This document shows positions 54,224 to 61,934 of a stretch of DNA of 64,000 nucleotides, one piece after another. The position numbers were made by a program, and so were the translations under genes. The number at the start of each line of letters is the position of its first letter. Within the stretch, counting starts at the first letter, position 1. Source of the stretch: Nocardioides pocheonensis (GTDB lineage Bacteria; Actinomycetota; Actinomycetes; Propionibacteriales; Nocardioidaceae). Below the pieces are notes generated by a model. That model had not been told where the DNA came from, made no database searches, and saw only the letters and a program-made list of their open reading frames with translations. Location of the stretch: positions 203,972 through 267,971 of the forward strand of contig NZ_RJSF01000047.1 of NCBI RefSeq assembly GCF_003725535.1, read 5' to 3'.

Positions 54224-56302
54224 TCAGGCCCCGTTCGTGATGTGAAGGAGGTAGTTCCCGCTGTCGCTGACTTCGGCCGCCATGCCCGGGTATACGACGA
54301 CGGTCGTGGTGGGCTCCTCGATGATGGCGGGGCCCTGCAGCCGAGTTCCGGGTAGGAGTTGGTCGGGCTTGAACACCGGCGTGTCGAGCTCGCCCGCCTC
54401 GCCGAAGTAGCACCTGCGCACGGAGGCGGGCTCCCCGATGCGCTCGGTGGAGACGTCGTAGGTCTTCTGTGCGCGCGGAAGGCATACGGTTACCCGAGCT
54501 CGCCAATTCAGGAACTCGATCGTCGATCCCGGATCCCGGACAGCGAGGATGCGGTCGTGCAGGTCGTGGAAGGCCTCGAACAATCGTCGCTGGCCGGCCT
54601 CGTCAACGACGTCCTTGCTCGGGAGCGGGAGGTCGATGGTCCAGATCTGGCTCTGGTAGCGCGCCTCGACGCCGAACTCCATCGAGTAGTCGGGGTAGTG
54701 GTCTCCGAAGCGCGACGCGAACTCCGCGAGGGCGGCTTCCAGGTCAGCTAGCACCTTGGCGACACTCTTGGCGGCGAATGCCTCGGACGAGGTGATCAGA
54801 GCAGCCGACTCCTCCTTCACGATGTCAGCGAAATGCATGCCTGAGGCCGACAGCGCGGAGGCGACCTTGGGGAGGATCACGCGCTGCGAGCCGAGCTCGT
54901 TTGCGATCTGCATGATGTTGATTCCGGCCGCTCCACCGCCGGCGACCAGCGTGCTCTCCTGGGGGTTGAGTCCCTGCGCGATGGTGATCTCATGCACGGC
55001 CTTGACCATCGACTCGCTCGCGATGGAGAGAATCCCCCACGCCGTCTCGCGGACGCCGAGACCGAGCACCCCTGCGACCTTGGCGATCGCCGCCTCGGCG
55101 GCGGCCGTATCCAAGGCCATCCGGCCCCCGAGGAAGTAGTCGGGATCGAAGTAGCCGAGGACGCACGCGGCGTCCGACAGGGTCGGCTCCATGCCGCCGT
55201 TGCCGTAACAAGCAGGTCCAGGTTCGGAGCCGGCGGACTGGGGGCCGACCCGGAGGAGTCCGCCGCCGTCGACCCAGGCGATCGAGCCACCGCCAGCACC
55301 GATCGACCGGATGTCAACGGAGGAGATGCCGAGGAGGTCACCTTCCCACTGGGGTCCGATCCAGGTGTCTCGGGAATGGACGACGGCTCCGTCGCGGGAA
55401 AGTCCGACGTCGAAGGTGGTGCCGCCTGTGTCGCAGACGATCATGTCACCGCCGAGTTTCTCGAGCAGCGAATAGTTCAGACCGGCCAGCGGCGCCATGG
55501 AAGGACCGCTCTTCGCGGCATGTATGGGCGACTCGATGACCTCCTCGATCGTCATGACACCACCCATGCTGGTGGACACCAGGATCGCGCCGTTGTAACC
55601 GAAGTCACGGAGGTCCTGCTCGAGCTCGGAGAAGTGCGCTTGCATCAGTGGCTTGAGGGACGCGTCGATCGCCGCCGCCGACGTGCGCCGGTACTCACGG
55701 ATGATCGGGGCGATCTTGTGCGACAACGTGACCGGGAGCTCGGGAGCAACCTTCTCCAGCAGTTCCGCGACGCGCAGCTCATGGGCAGGATTCGCGATGG
55801 ACCACAGGAGTGAGACGGCCACCGCCTCGAAACCCTCGTCACGGATCATCGTGAGCGTCTCGAGCAGTCGGTGATCGTCGAGCTCCTCAAGAACGCGGCC
55901 CTCGGAGTCGACGCGTTCCGTGATACCGAACGTGTGACGTCGCGGGATGTACGGGTTGGGATACCGCCGCGTGAAGTCGTAGCCGTCCTGCTTTCCGCCT
56001 TCCTTGAGGACGAGAACGTCCTCGAAGCCAGCCGTGGTCAACAGTGCAGTCTTCGCGACGTTGCGCGTGACGATCGCGTTGGTGGCCCGCGTCGTGCCGT
56101 AGACGAAGAGATCCGTCTGACTCAGCAGCGCCTTCCCAGTGAGCCCGATCTCGCCGGCGGCCGCGTCCAGGGCGGCGGACAGACCGCGGAAGACCCGGTC
56201 ATGGGTGGTGAGCGCCTTGCCGATGACCTGCTCGCTCGCGGCGTCCTGGATCACCACGTCAATGAAGGTGCCGCCCGTGTCTGCGGAGACTTGGTATGCC
56301 AT
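54224..56302 (-). CDS. hyuA: Hydantoinase A/oxoprolinase-family subunit
   Basis: 692 residues with an ASKHA-type ATPase: SADTGGTFIDVVI at the N-terminus and CDTGGTTFDVGLSRDG (phosphate loops), GAGGGSIAWVDGGG and LVAGGGAAGINI. The length fits single-subunit-pair HyuA. It couples ATP use to opening of a lactam or imide, or to carboxylation of a ketone. The operon with hyuB has its own promoter (site d). In this context a cyclic amide or a ketone intermediate is possible. Confidence 0.88.
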   Translation of the reverse strand: MAYQVSADTGGTFIDVVIQDAASEQVIGKALTTHDRVFRGLSAALDAAAGEIGLTGKALLSQTDLFVYGTTRATNAIVTRNVAKTALLTTAGFEDVLVLKEGGKQDGYDFTRRYPNPYIPRRHTFGITERVDSEGRVLEELDDHRLLETLTMIRDEGFEAVAVSLLWSIANPAHELRVAELLEKVAPELPVTLSHKIAPIIREYRRTSAAAIDASLKPLMQAHFSELEQDLRDFGYNGAILVSTSMGGVMTIEEVIESPIHAAKSGPSMAPLAGLNYSLLEKLGGDMIVCDTGGTTFDVGLSRDGAVVHSRDTWIGPQWEGDLLGISSVDIRSIGAGGGSIAWVDGGGLLRVGPQSAGSEPGPACYGNGGMEPTLSDAACVLGYFDPDYFLGGRMALDTAAAEAAIAKVAGVLGLGVRETAWGILSIASESMVKAVHEITIAQGLNPQESTLVAGGGAAGINIMQIANELGSQRVILPKVASALSASGMHFADIVKEESAALITSSEAFAAKSVAKVLADLEAALAEFASRFGDHYPDYSMEFGVEARYQSQIWTIDLPLPSKDVVDEAGQRRLFEAFHDLHDRILAVRDPGSTIEFLNWRARVTVCLPRAQKTYDVSTERIGEPASVRRCYFGEAGELDTPVFKPDQLLPGTRLQGPAIIEEPTTTVVVYPGMAAEVSDSGNYLLHITNGA

Positions 56303-56374
56303 CGAAACTCTCCCTGCTGGTCGTCCTTGCGGCAGCCGGCCCCGGCTCTCTCGAGCCGGACGACTACCCTCCTT

Positions 56375-56403
56375 ATTAAACGTTAAGTAAACGGAGCCGT
56401 CAA
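56375..56403 (-). promoter_or_regulatory. Promoter with variant shared motif, site d
   Basis: Minus strand: TTGACG (-35, 56403-56398), 17 bases, TTTAAT (-10, 56380-56375). TTAAACGTTAAG (56376-56387, plus strand) overlaps the -10 and shares the AACGTTAA core with site c. It drives hyuAB. Confidence 0.65.
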
Positions 56404-56416
56404 GTGCCCGCTGCGG

Positions 56417-56821
56417 CTACGAGAGGTCCCCGAAGAAGCCTTCAACTTCGGCCTGGTTCATGTCGTTGAAGTAGCACTCGACGATCTTTCCGCCGGCGAA
56501 CTTGTAGGAGCCCAGGCGCTTCGTGGTCACGGCGCGGTCCCCTCGGGTCCATGTTTCGCGGACCATGAGCAAGACCCCGTCCTCACCGGCGATCAGCAGA
56601 TCGTTCCCCTCGACATCCCACGAATCCGTGTAGTCGGCAACTCGGCCGATCCAGTCGCGCGTGAAGGACTCGCGTCCGTGATAAGTGCCTGCCAGAGGCC
56701 CACTCCCAGCCATGTGGACGACCACGTCGTCGGCATAGAAGGCCATTCCGGCCTCTTGGTCGCCACGCTCCCAGGCATCGTGGTACTCCTTCAGCAGAGC
56801 CAAGGTCGATTCGGTGCTCAT
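56417..56821 (-). CDS. SnoaL/NTF2-like protein
   Basis: 134 residues. LALLKEYHDAWERGDQEAGMAFYADDVVVHMAGSGP is the typical opening of an NTF2-like cone fold, and DVEGN... with Asp/His residues lines the pocket. Members are isomerases, cyclases or hydratases such as ketosteroid isomerase or limonene-epoxide-hydrolase relatives. ATG 56821 has GGAGATCC upstream. It is the last gene of the operon led by the P450 reductase at 61.7 kb. Confidence 0.8.
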   Translation of the reverse strand: MSTESTLALLKEYHDAWERGDQEAGMAFYADDVVVHMAGSGPLAGTYHGRESFTRDWIGRVADYTDSWDVEGNDLLIAGEDGVLLMVRETWTRGDRAVTTKRLGSYKFAGGKIVECYFNDMNQAEVEGFFGDLS

Positions 56822-56914
56822 CGGATCTCCTTCGAGTTCGCCACGCGACGTGGCATGGTCGGGTAGTTGGGGCCGCCCTCGGGGGTTCGCCCCTAGTGAC
56901 ATATGGCGCAGTGG

Positions 56915-57685
56915 TCAGATCGGATTCCTGGCTGCGGCAAGCCAGCCGCCGTCGATGACCATCGCCGCGCCGTGGATGTAGCCGGCGTCGTCGCCTGCGA
57001 GGTAGACGGCGAGCTTCGCGATCTCCTCCGGAGTGCACCAGCGCTGCGCTGGAATGCGACCGAGCTCTGCCTCGGTGTCCGGCAGGAAGTCAGAGCCACC
57101 TTCGGGCATCGTCAGGCCTGTCGCCGTCGCGCCTGGACAGATCGCGTTGACCCGGATTCCGCGACGGCCGTAATCGAAGGACAGCTGGCGGGTCAGACCC
57201 AGGACGCCGTGCTTGGCAGCGGTGTACGCCGAACCGCCCCCGGCGGCGCTGAAGGAGGAGATGCTCGCCGTGTTGACGATGACGCCTTCGCCGCGCTCGA
57301 GCATGCCGGGGATGACTGCACGGGCCATCAGGAACGGGCCGGTGAGATCGACGGCGATGGTGCGGTGCCATTCTTCGAGTGGGATCTCGTGCGCAGGCCG
57401 GAAGCTGTCGACGATGCCGGCGTTGTTGCACAAGACGTGAACACCACCACCCCATTCGGCGATCTCCGACATGGCGCTGTCGACCGACTCGACGCTGCTC
57501 ACGTCGACATGCACAGGCAGGCCCTGATCTGGATTCTCCAGAGCCTTCACTGTCGCGACAGCGCTGACCTCGTTGATGTCCAAGGCGGCAACACGGGCCC
57601 CTTGAGCGACGAACTCTTGGACCATCGCTCGGCCCATGCCGGAACCAGCCCCGGTGACGACAACTACCTTGTCGTGAAATGACAT
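56915..57685 (-). CDS. SDR-family oxidoreductase
   Basis: 256 residues. TGAGSGMG, NNAGIV, NTASISS and YTAAK motifs; the C-terminus has YIHGAAMVIDGGWLAA. It should oxidise a hydroxylated intermediate. It is 81 bases downstream of the enoyl-CoA hydratase and 93 bases upstream of the SnoaL-like gene. Confidence 0.86.
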   Translation of the reverse strand: MSFHDKVVVVTGAGSGMGRAMVQEFVAQGARVAALDINEVSAVATVKALENPDQGLPVHVDVSSVESVDSAMSEIAEWGGGVHVLCNNAGIVDSFRPAHEIPLEEWHRTIAVDLTGPFLMARAVIPGMLERGEGVIVNTASISSFSAAGGGSAYTAAKHGVLGLTRQLSFDYGRRGIRVNAICPGATATGLTMPEGGSDFLPDTEAELGRIPAQRWCTPEEIAKLAVYLAGDDAGYIHGAAMVIDGGWLAAARNPI

Positions 57686-57766
57686 GCTGCTATCTCCTTG
57701 CGTTGATGAGACTGATGAGCGACTGTGAGCGCTCGCAGTGGGGTCGTCGTCGAAGGCTGGGCACCG

Positions 57767-58549
57767 TTACCGGCCGGCCCAATTCGGGGTGCGACCCTCT
57801 GCGAAGGCACGGGCGCCTTCCTGAGCGTCAGCGGTCTCGCTGATGCCGGACACAAGCGGCACAGCTTTGCGTAGCCGGTCGAACGCCTCCTGGTCCGACA
57901 AACCCTCGACTTCGCGGACAGCCTTCAGCGTGGCTTCGACGGACAGCGGTGCCGAGAGACAGACCTCTTGGGCCAGCTCGAGAGCGGCACCCAGCACGTC
58001 GGCCGGCGAGACGATGCGGTTGACGAGGCCCCATCTCAGCGCCTCATCGACCGAGAACGTCCGAGCCGTCAGTAGCAGTTCGAGTGCCAACGGCCGGGGA
58101 AGAAGCGCCGGCAGTCGGTTGAGCCCGCCCGCATCCGGCAACAGGCCCAGTCTGGCCTCAGGAAACGCAAAACGAGCTTCGGACGAAGCCACCACCATGT
58201 GCGCAGCCAGCATCAGTTCTACCCCGCCTCCGTAGGCCGCGCCGTTCACCGCAGCTATGACGGGCTTCTTGAGGCCGGGGAACTCCGTCAAACCGGCGAA
58301 TCCTCCGGGCCCATGGTCGGCGTGGTGAGCCTCACCGTCGGCTGCCGCCTTGAGATCCCATCCGGCGCTGAAGAAGCGGTTGCCCGCAGCCGTGATGACA
58401 CCGACTCTCAGGTCATCACGTGTGTTCAACTCAGCGAACGCTTCGTAGAGCGCTCGGCTCGTCCGTGCGTCGATGGCGTTTGCTTTCGGCCGATCGAGCG
58501 TGATGATGAGCGTCGCGTCCCGCTGCTCGGTGCGAACGCCTTGATGCAT
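57767..58549 (-). CDS. Enoyl-CoA hydratase/isomerase family protein
   Basis: 260 residues. ITLDRPKANAID, NGAAYGGGVELMLAAHMVVA (oxyanion hole) and EARLGLLPDAGGLNRL are standard crotonase motifs. It should hydrate an enoyl-CoA. ATG 58549 is used; GTG 58555 is nearer to the AAGGAC ribosome site and could be the start. It is 46 bases downstream of the second P450. Confidence 0.86.
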   Translation of the reverse strand: MHQGVRTEQRDATLIITLDRPKANAIDARTSRALYEAFAELNTRDDLRVGVITAAGNRFFSAGWDLKAAADGEAHHADHGPGGFAGLTEFPGLKKPVIAAVNGAAYGGGVELMLAAHMVVASSEARFAFPEARLGLLPDAGGLNRLPALLPRPLALELLLTARTFSVDEALRWGLVNRIVSPADVLGAALELAQEVCLSAPLSVEATLKAVREVEGLSDQEAFDRLRKAVPLVSGISETADAQEGARAFAEGRTPNWAGR

Positions 58550-58595
58550 GGCCACGTCAGTCCTTCTCACTGTTCGATCTCGAAGCGCGCCGCCT

Positions 58596-59804
58596 TCAGG
58601 AGAGGCGCACGGTGAGGCCCTCGCAGTTGCGGTGGCGGTCCGAGAACACCCAGTCCGGTTCACCAACAACCTCGACCCGCTCGAAGCGCTCGGTAATCAC
58701 ATCGAGCACCGCGGTGGCCGTGGCTCGAGCGATTGCCTGACCAGCACAGTTGTGCGTACCGACACCGAAGGCGAGCGCCATGCTCGCCTCCTTGGGCCGT
58801 TCCCAGTCGAACTCGTCCGGATTCCTGAAAACGTCGGGGTCACGCAGCGCCGCACCGAGGATGAACCTGATCTTGGCGCCTGGCGGGATGGTCACGCCAT
58901 GGATCTCCAGGGGTGCCGTGGTGAACCGATCCAGGAGTACCTCTGGCAGTGCCCGGCGGATCGTCTCGTTCAAGATCGCCTCACGCACGCTGGGATCCTT
59001 CTTGTAGGCCGTGAAGGCGTGCGGATTGTTGGCGAAGTCAACCAGCGCGGAGCTCACGTGGTGCCCGGGGTTGTGAGCCGCAGATCCCCAGAGGATCTGG
59101 ATGGACTCCTTGAGCTCGCGCTCGGTGAGCTGCCCCTCGTCCGCAGCACGGATCATGGTGTCGAGGAGCATGCCGTCACCAGGGTTATGCCGCTTCTCGG
59201 CGATCAGTCGCTCAGCCTGGAACATCATGAAGCCGAAGCCCTCGCGAGCCCTGACGACCTCGTCGTCGGTCGGTTGCCAGCCCATCGCCACCATCGTCTG
59301 GTTCGTCGCCCTGATGTACGGGAAGCCGTCTTCGCGCTCAACGCCCAGCGCATGTGCCATGGCGTCCTGCGCCGGCTGCACACCGAGGTTGCGATGCGCG
59401 TCGATCAGACCGTCGTCTTCGATGCGGTCCAGGGCCTCCTTGGCCGTTCGAGCGGCGGTCTCAGCCCAGGTCCTGACAGCCTTGGGTGTCAGCCAGCCAC
59501 TGAAGGTCCGTCTAATTCGTGAGTGCCGCTCGCCTTCGGTGAGAAGCACGGAGTTCTCGTTCGCAGCCCAGGGATCGTCGCCCATTCCCTCTGGCGGAAC
59601 AGAGACCAGGGAACGGTCCTTGGCGTAGGTCATCACGTCGTGGTAGCGGCTCACGACGAACGTGCCATCCGACAGTTCAAACAGTGGGTGGTCCCGCAGT
59701 ACGCGGTCGAACCACGGCCAGGGCGCGCGGATGAACTCCGGATCGCGCCACGGGAGTAGCTCATCGCTCGTCGCCGTGGCGTCAACAGCCCCGTGCTGCT
59801 CCAT
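58596..59804 (-). CDS. Cytochrome P450 with non-canonical I-helix, second copy
   Basis: 402 residues. The heme loop is FGVGTHNCAGQ (Cys353) and the ExxR pair NETIRR (E280/R283). The I-helix reads LWGSAAHNPGHHVSSAL (about 238-254): no acid and no Thr at the oxygen-activation site. ATG 59804 follows GGAGA; ATG 59816 is possible. Upstream in the operon are flavodoxin and an FprA-like reductase, a full electron chain. P450cin, the cineole hydroxylase, also uses a flavodoxin and lacks the usual Thr, but close kinship is not shown. Confidence 0.9.
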   Translation of the reverse strand: MEQHGAVDATATSDELLPWRDPEFIRAPWPWFDRVLRDHPLFELSDGTFVVSRYHDVMTYAKDRSLVSVPPEGMGDDPWAANENSVLLTEGERHSRIRRTFSGWLTPKAVRTWAETAARTAKEALDRIEDDGLIDAHRNLGVQPAQDAMAHALGVEREDGFPYIRATNQTMVAMGWQPTDDEVVRAREGFGFMMFQAERLIAEKRHNPGDGMLLDTMIRAADEGQLTERELKESIQILWGSAAHNPGHHVSSALVDFANNPHAFTAYKKDPSVREAILNETIRRALPEVLLDRFTTAPLEIHGVTIPPGAKIRFILGAALRDPDVFRNPDEFDWERPKEASMALAFGVGTHNCAGQAIARATATAVLDVITERFERVEVVGEPDWVFSDRHRNCEGLTVRLS

Positions 59805-59877
59805 CAATTTCTCCATTCCACGTTGCGGCAGGGCACGTCGAGCCCCATGTCTGCCTTCCTCGGTGCGAGCTTGCGCA

Positions 59878-60333
59878 CTAGTCGAGAGCCACGTCGTCGA
59901 GCAGTTGCTTCAACCAACCCAGCGCCGTGTCGCTGTAGGACTCGCCGCCCGATGCGTCGTGTCGGCCGGTCTCACCGACCTGGGTCGCCCCGAGCTCGGT
60001 CAACGTGCTGGCGAGCACCGTGACGGCGTTGTTGTAGGTGTCGTAGGTCCGGTCTCCCAGCCCGAAGGCAGCGAACCGCAGGGACCGAAGGTCCGGCTTC
60101 GCGGTCACCAATGCGTCGTGGAACGGAGCGGTGGTCATCGGGAGTTCGCCATCGCCGTAGGTCGAGGTGATGAAGATGGCGAAGTCGGCCGACGTCAGTA
60201 GGTCGACTTCGAAGTTCTCCATGGCACTGACCTCGTGCTCGAGCCCCCTGCCCTCGAGAGCATCGGCAATGTCATCGGCGACCATCTCCGCGTTGCCTGA
60301 CTCGGTGCCGAAAAGAATCTGAATCGGTCCCAC
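59878..60333 (-). CDS. Flavodoxin-domain protein
   Basis: 151 residues. ILFGTESGNAEMVADDIADAL binds the FMN phosphate; STYGDGELPMTT and FGLGDRTYDTYNN are the other FMN loops. It carries single electrons, here probably from the FprA-like reductase to the P450. GTG 60333 follows AAAGGACACC. The genes on either side are the reductase and the P450. Confidence 0.88.
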   Translation of the reverse strand: MGPIQILFGTESGNAEMVADDIADALEGRGLEHEVSAMENFEVDLLTSADFAIFITSTYGDGELPMTTAPFHDALVTAKPDLRSLRFAAFGLGDRTYDTYNNAVTVLASTLTELGATQVGETGRHDASGGESYSDTALGWLKQLLDDVALD

Positions 60334-60394
60334 GTATGGTGTCCTTTCATGCTGGGTTGACCGGGACTCGTCGAGCGCCGACGAGGTCCCTGAG

Positions 60395-61678
60395 CTATGT
60401 CGACTGGAGTGCCGGACGACCAGAACCGACGGCGACGCCGACCATCTCGTCCAAGTCGGTGACTTTCCTGCGGCAGCGACTGTCAAGAGCCAGCCCGCGC
60501 TCGTGCTCGTCGAGCCTGCGCCAGTCGTCGAACTCCACGACGAACGGGGCGATCTGCGACCAGACGGCGGACAGGCCCGGCTTCCCGGGGGCGAGGAGGC
60601 CCTCGCGCAGGGCCGCACCGATGCTTTCGCTAATCTGCGACGCGTCGCGTCGGTTCTCCGGAATCGTGCCGCGGGCACCCCGGCGCAGCCATCCCACACG
60701 CCACACATTTGGTGCGCTCCACGAGACGGGGGCAGAGTCGTCACCCGCAACGAACCCGGCCGCAGTAATGATCGAATCCGCTTCGTACCGCCTGATCCGC
60801 GACGCGTCGTCGGTCCCTTCTGTCTCCAGCACCGCGCGACCGTCGGCGTACGTCACAGCCGTCGGAGACTGACCGAAGTGGAAGGTCACCTGGATTTCCT
60901 CGCCGGTCTCAACCCCACGCGCCTTGTCTCGAGAAGCGGCGAGGTCGCGCAAGAGGCCGATGACTGGATTCTCCTCGTCGCCGGCCGTCTCCCCAATGGC
61001 GAGGTCGACGTTCGACAGGTGCCCGAGCTCGCGCAGCATCGCGAGGTCGAATTTTGCGTTCGAGGCGGTCGAACGCCCGATGACTTCGATCTGCTCGACG
61101 GGTAGGGGGCGCAGGAGGTCCAGCACCCGATCGTCCACGTCCGACCCAGCCAGGGCGCTTCGGTCCTTCGCCAGCAGGCGCAGTGCGTCTATGGCGACAT
61201 TGCCGTTGCCGACGATCGCGATCCGACTTCCCAGAGGGGCGCTCAACTCAGGCGAGCGACCCAGATCCGGGTAGCCATTGAGCCCGCGGAGCAAGATGCC
61301 CGCACCGAGCACCCGCGCCCGGGGATCTTGCCGCACACCAAGCGGACGGTCCTGCATCAGGCCGGTGGCCAGGACGACAATGTCGAACGCCTCGACCAGT
61401 TCCGCGAAGTCCAGATCGGTGCCGATCCGCACGTTACCGAGGAACCGAACCCGGTCCCGTTCGAAGAGCCGGTCGAATTGGCACGTCACTGCCTTGGCGC
61501 CCTGATGGTCCGTAGCGACGCCGTATCGCACAAGGCCGTAAGGGGCGGGCAGCGCGTCGAATACGGCGATCTCGCTGGTAGGCCACAGCTTCCTGAGGAA
61601 CTGCGCGGTGTAGCAACCCGATGGGCCGCTTCCCACGACGGCGATCGTCGGGGAACTCCCGCTTGGCGGTCGGTTCAC
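60395..61678 (-). CDS. Ferredoxin/flavodoxin-NADP reductase (FprA/adrenodoxin-reductase-like)
   Basis: 427 residues. FAD motif VVGSGPSGCYTAQFL, then YGLVRYGVATDHQGAK, and the NADPH motif IVGNGNVAIDALRLLA, all as in FprA and adrenodoxin reductase. It reduces the flavodoxin with NADPH. GTG 61678 has AAGGGG upstream. It is first in the operon reductase, flavodoxin, P450, enoyl-CoA hydratase, SDR, SnoaL-like, behind promoter site e. Confidence 0.9.
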   Translation of the reverse strand: MNRPPSGSSPTIAVVGSGPSGCYTAQFLRKLWPTSEIAVFDALPAPYGLVRYGVATDHQGAKAVTCQFDRLFERDRVRFLGNVRIGTDLDFAELVEAFDIVVLATGLMQDRPLGVRQDPRARVLGAGILLRGLNGYPDLGRSPELSAPLGSRIAIVGNGNVAIDALRLLAKDRSALAGSDVDDRVLDLLRPLPVEQIEVIGRSTASNAKFDLAMLRELGHLSNVDLAIGETAGDEENPVIGLLRDLAASRDKARGVETGEEIQVTFHFGQSPTAVTYADGRAVLETEGTDDASRIRRYEADSIITAAGFVAGDDSAPVSWSAPNVWRVGWLRRGARGTIPENRRDASQISESIGAALREGLLAPGKPGLSAVWSQIAPFVVEFDDWRRLDEHERGLALDSRCRRKVTDLDEMVGVAVGSGRPALQST

Positions 61679-61732
61679 GACGGCTACCCCTTCTGCTCAG
61701 CGGATCCGGATCGAAGGCATTCCACAGTGTTC

Positions 61733-61774
61733 TTGAATGAACGTTAATGTAACAGCGCCGAGTGACCCAGACAA
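61733..61774 (-). promoter_or_regulatory. Promoter with shared motif, site e
   Basis: Minus strand: TTGTCT (-35, 61774-61769), 17 bases, TACATT (-10, 61751-61746). The motif TTAACGTTCATTCAA (61747-61733) overlaps the -10 by two bases. It is almost identical to site a. It drives the second P450 operon. Confidence 0.7.
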
Positions 61775-61934
61775 CATCGCGTGACACCGATCACCCTCGC
61801 TTCGTCTGCCAGAGTGGAGGACTTCTCGATCGAGGACATCTGGGAATGCACGTAGAAGTCACACGTAGATCGGTCCCGTGCAGGCAATCGGAGCCGCGGC
61901 GTCATCTGGAGGGAGAAGTAGCATCTTTATTGCT

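Noticed and set aside
22410-61774. Reading the shared motif as a KstR cholesterol-regulon site
   Set aside because: KstR sites have the form TnnAACnnGTTnnA with two bases between AAC and GTT. Here AAC and GTT abut or differ, so the match is not good enough, although the catabolic logic is similar.
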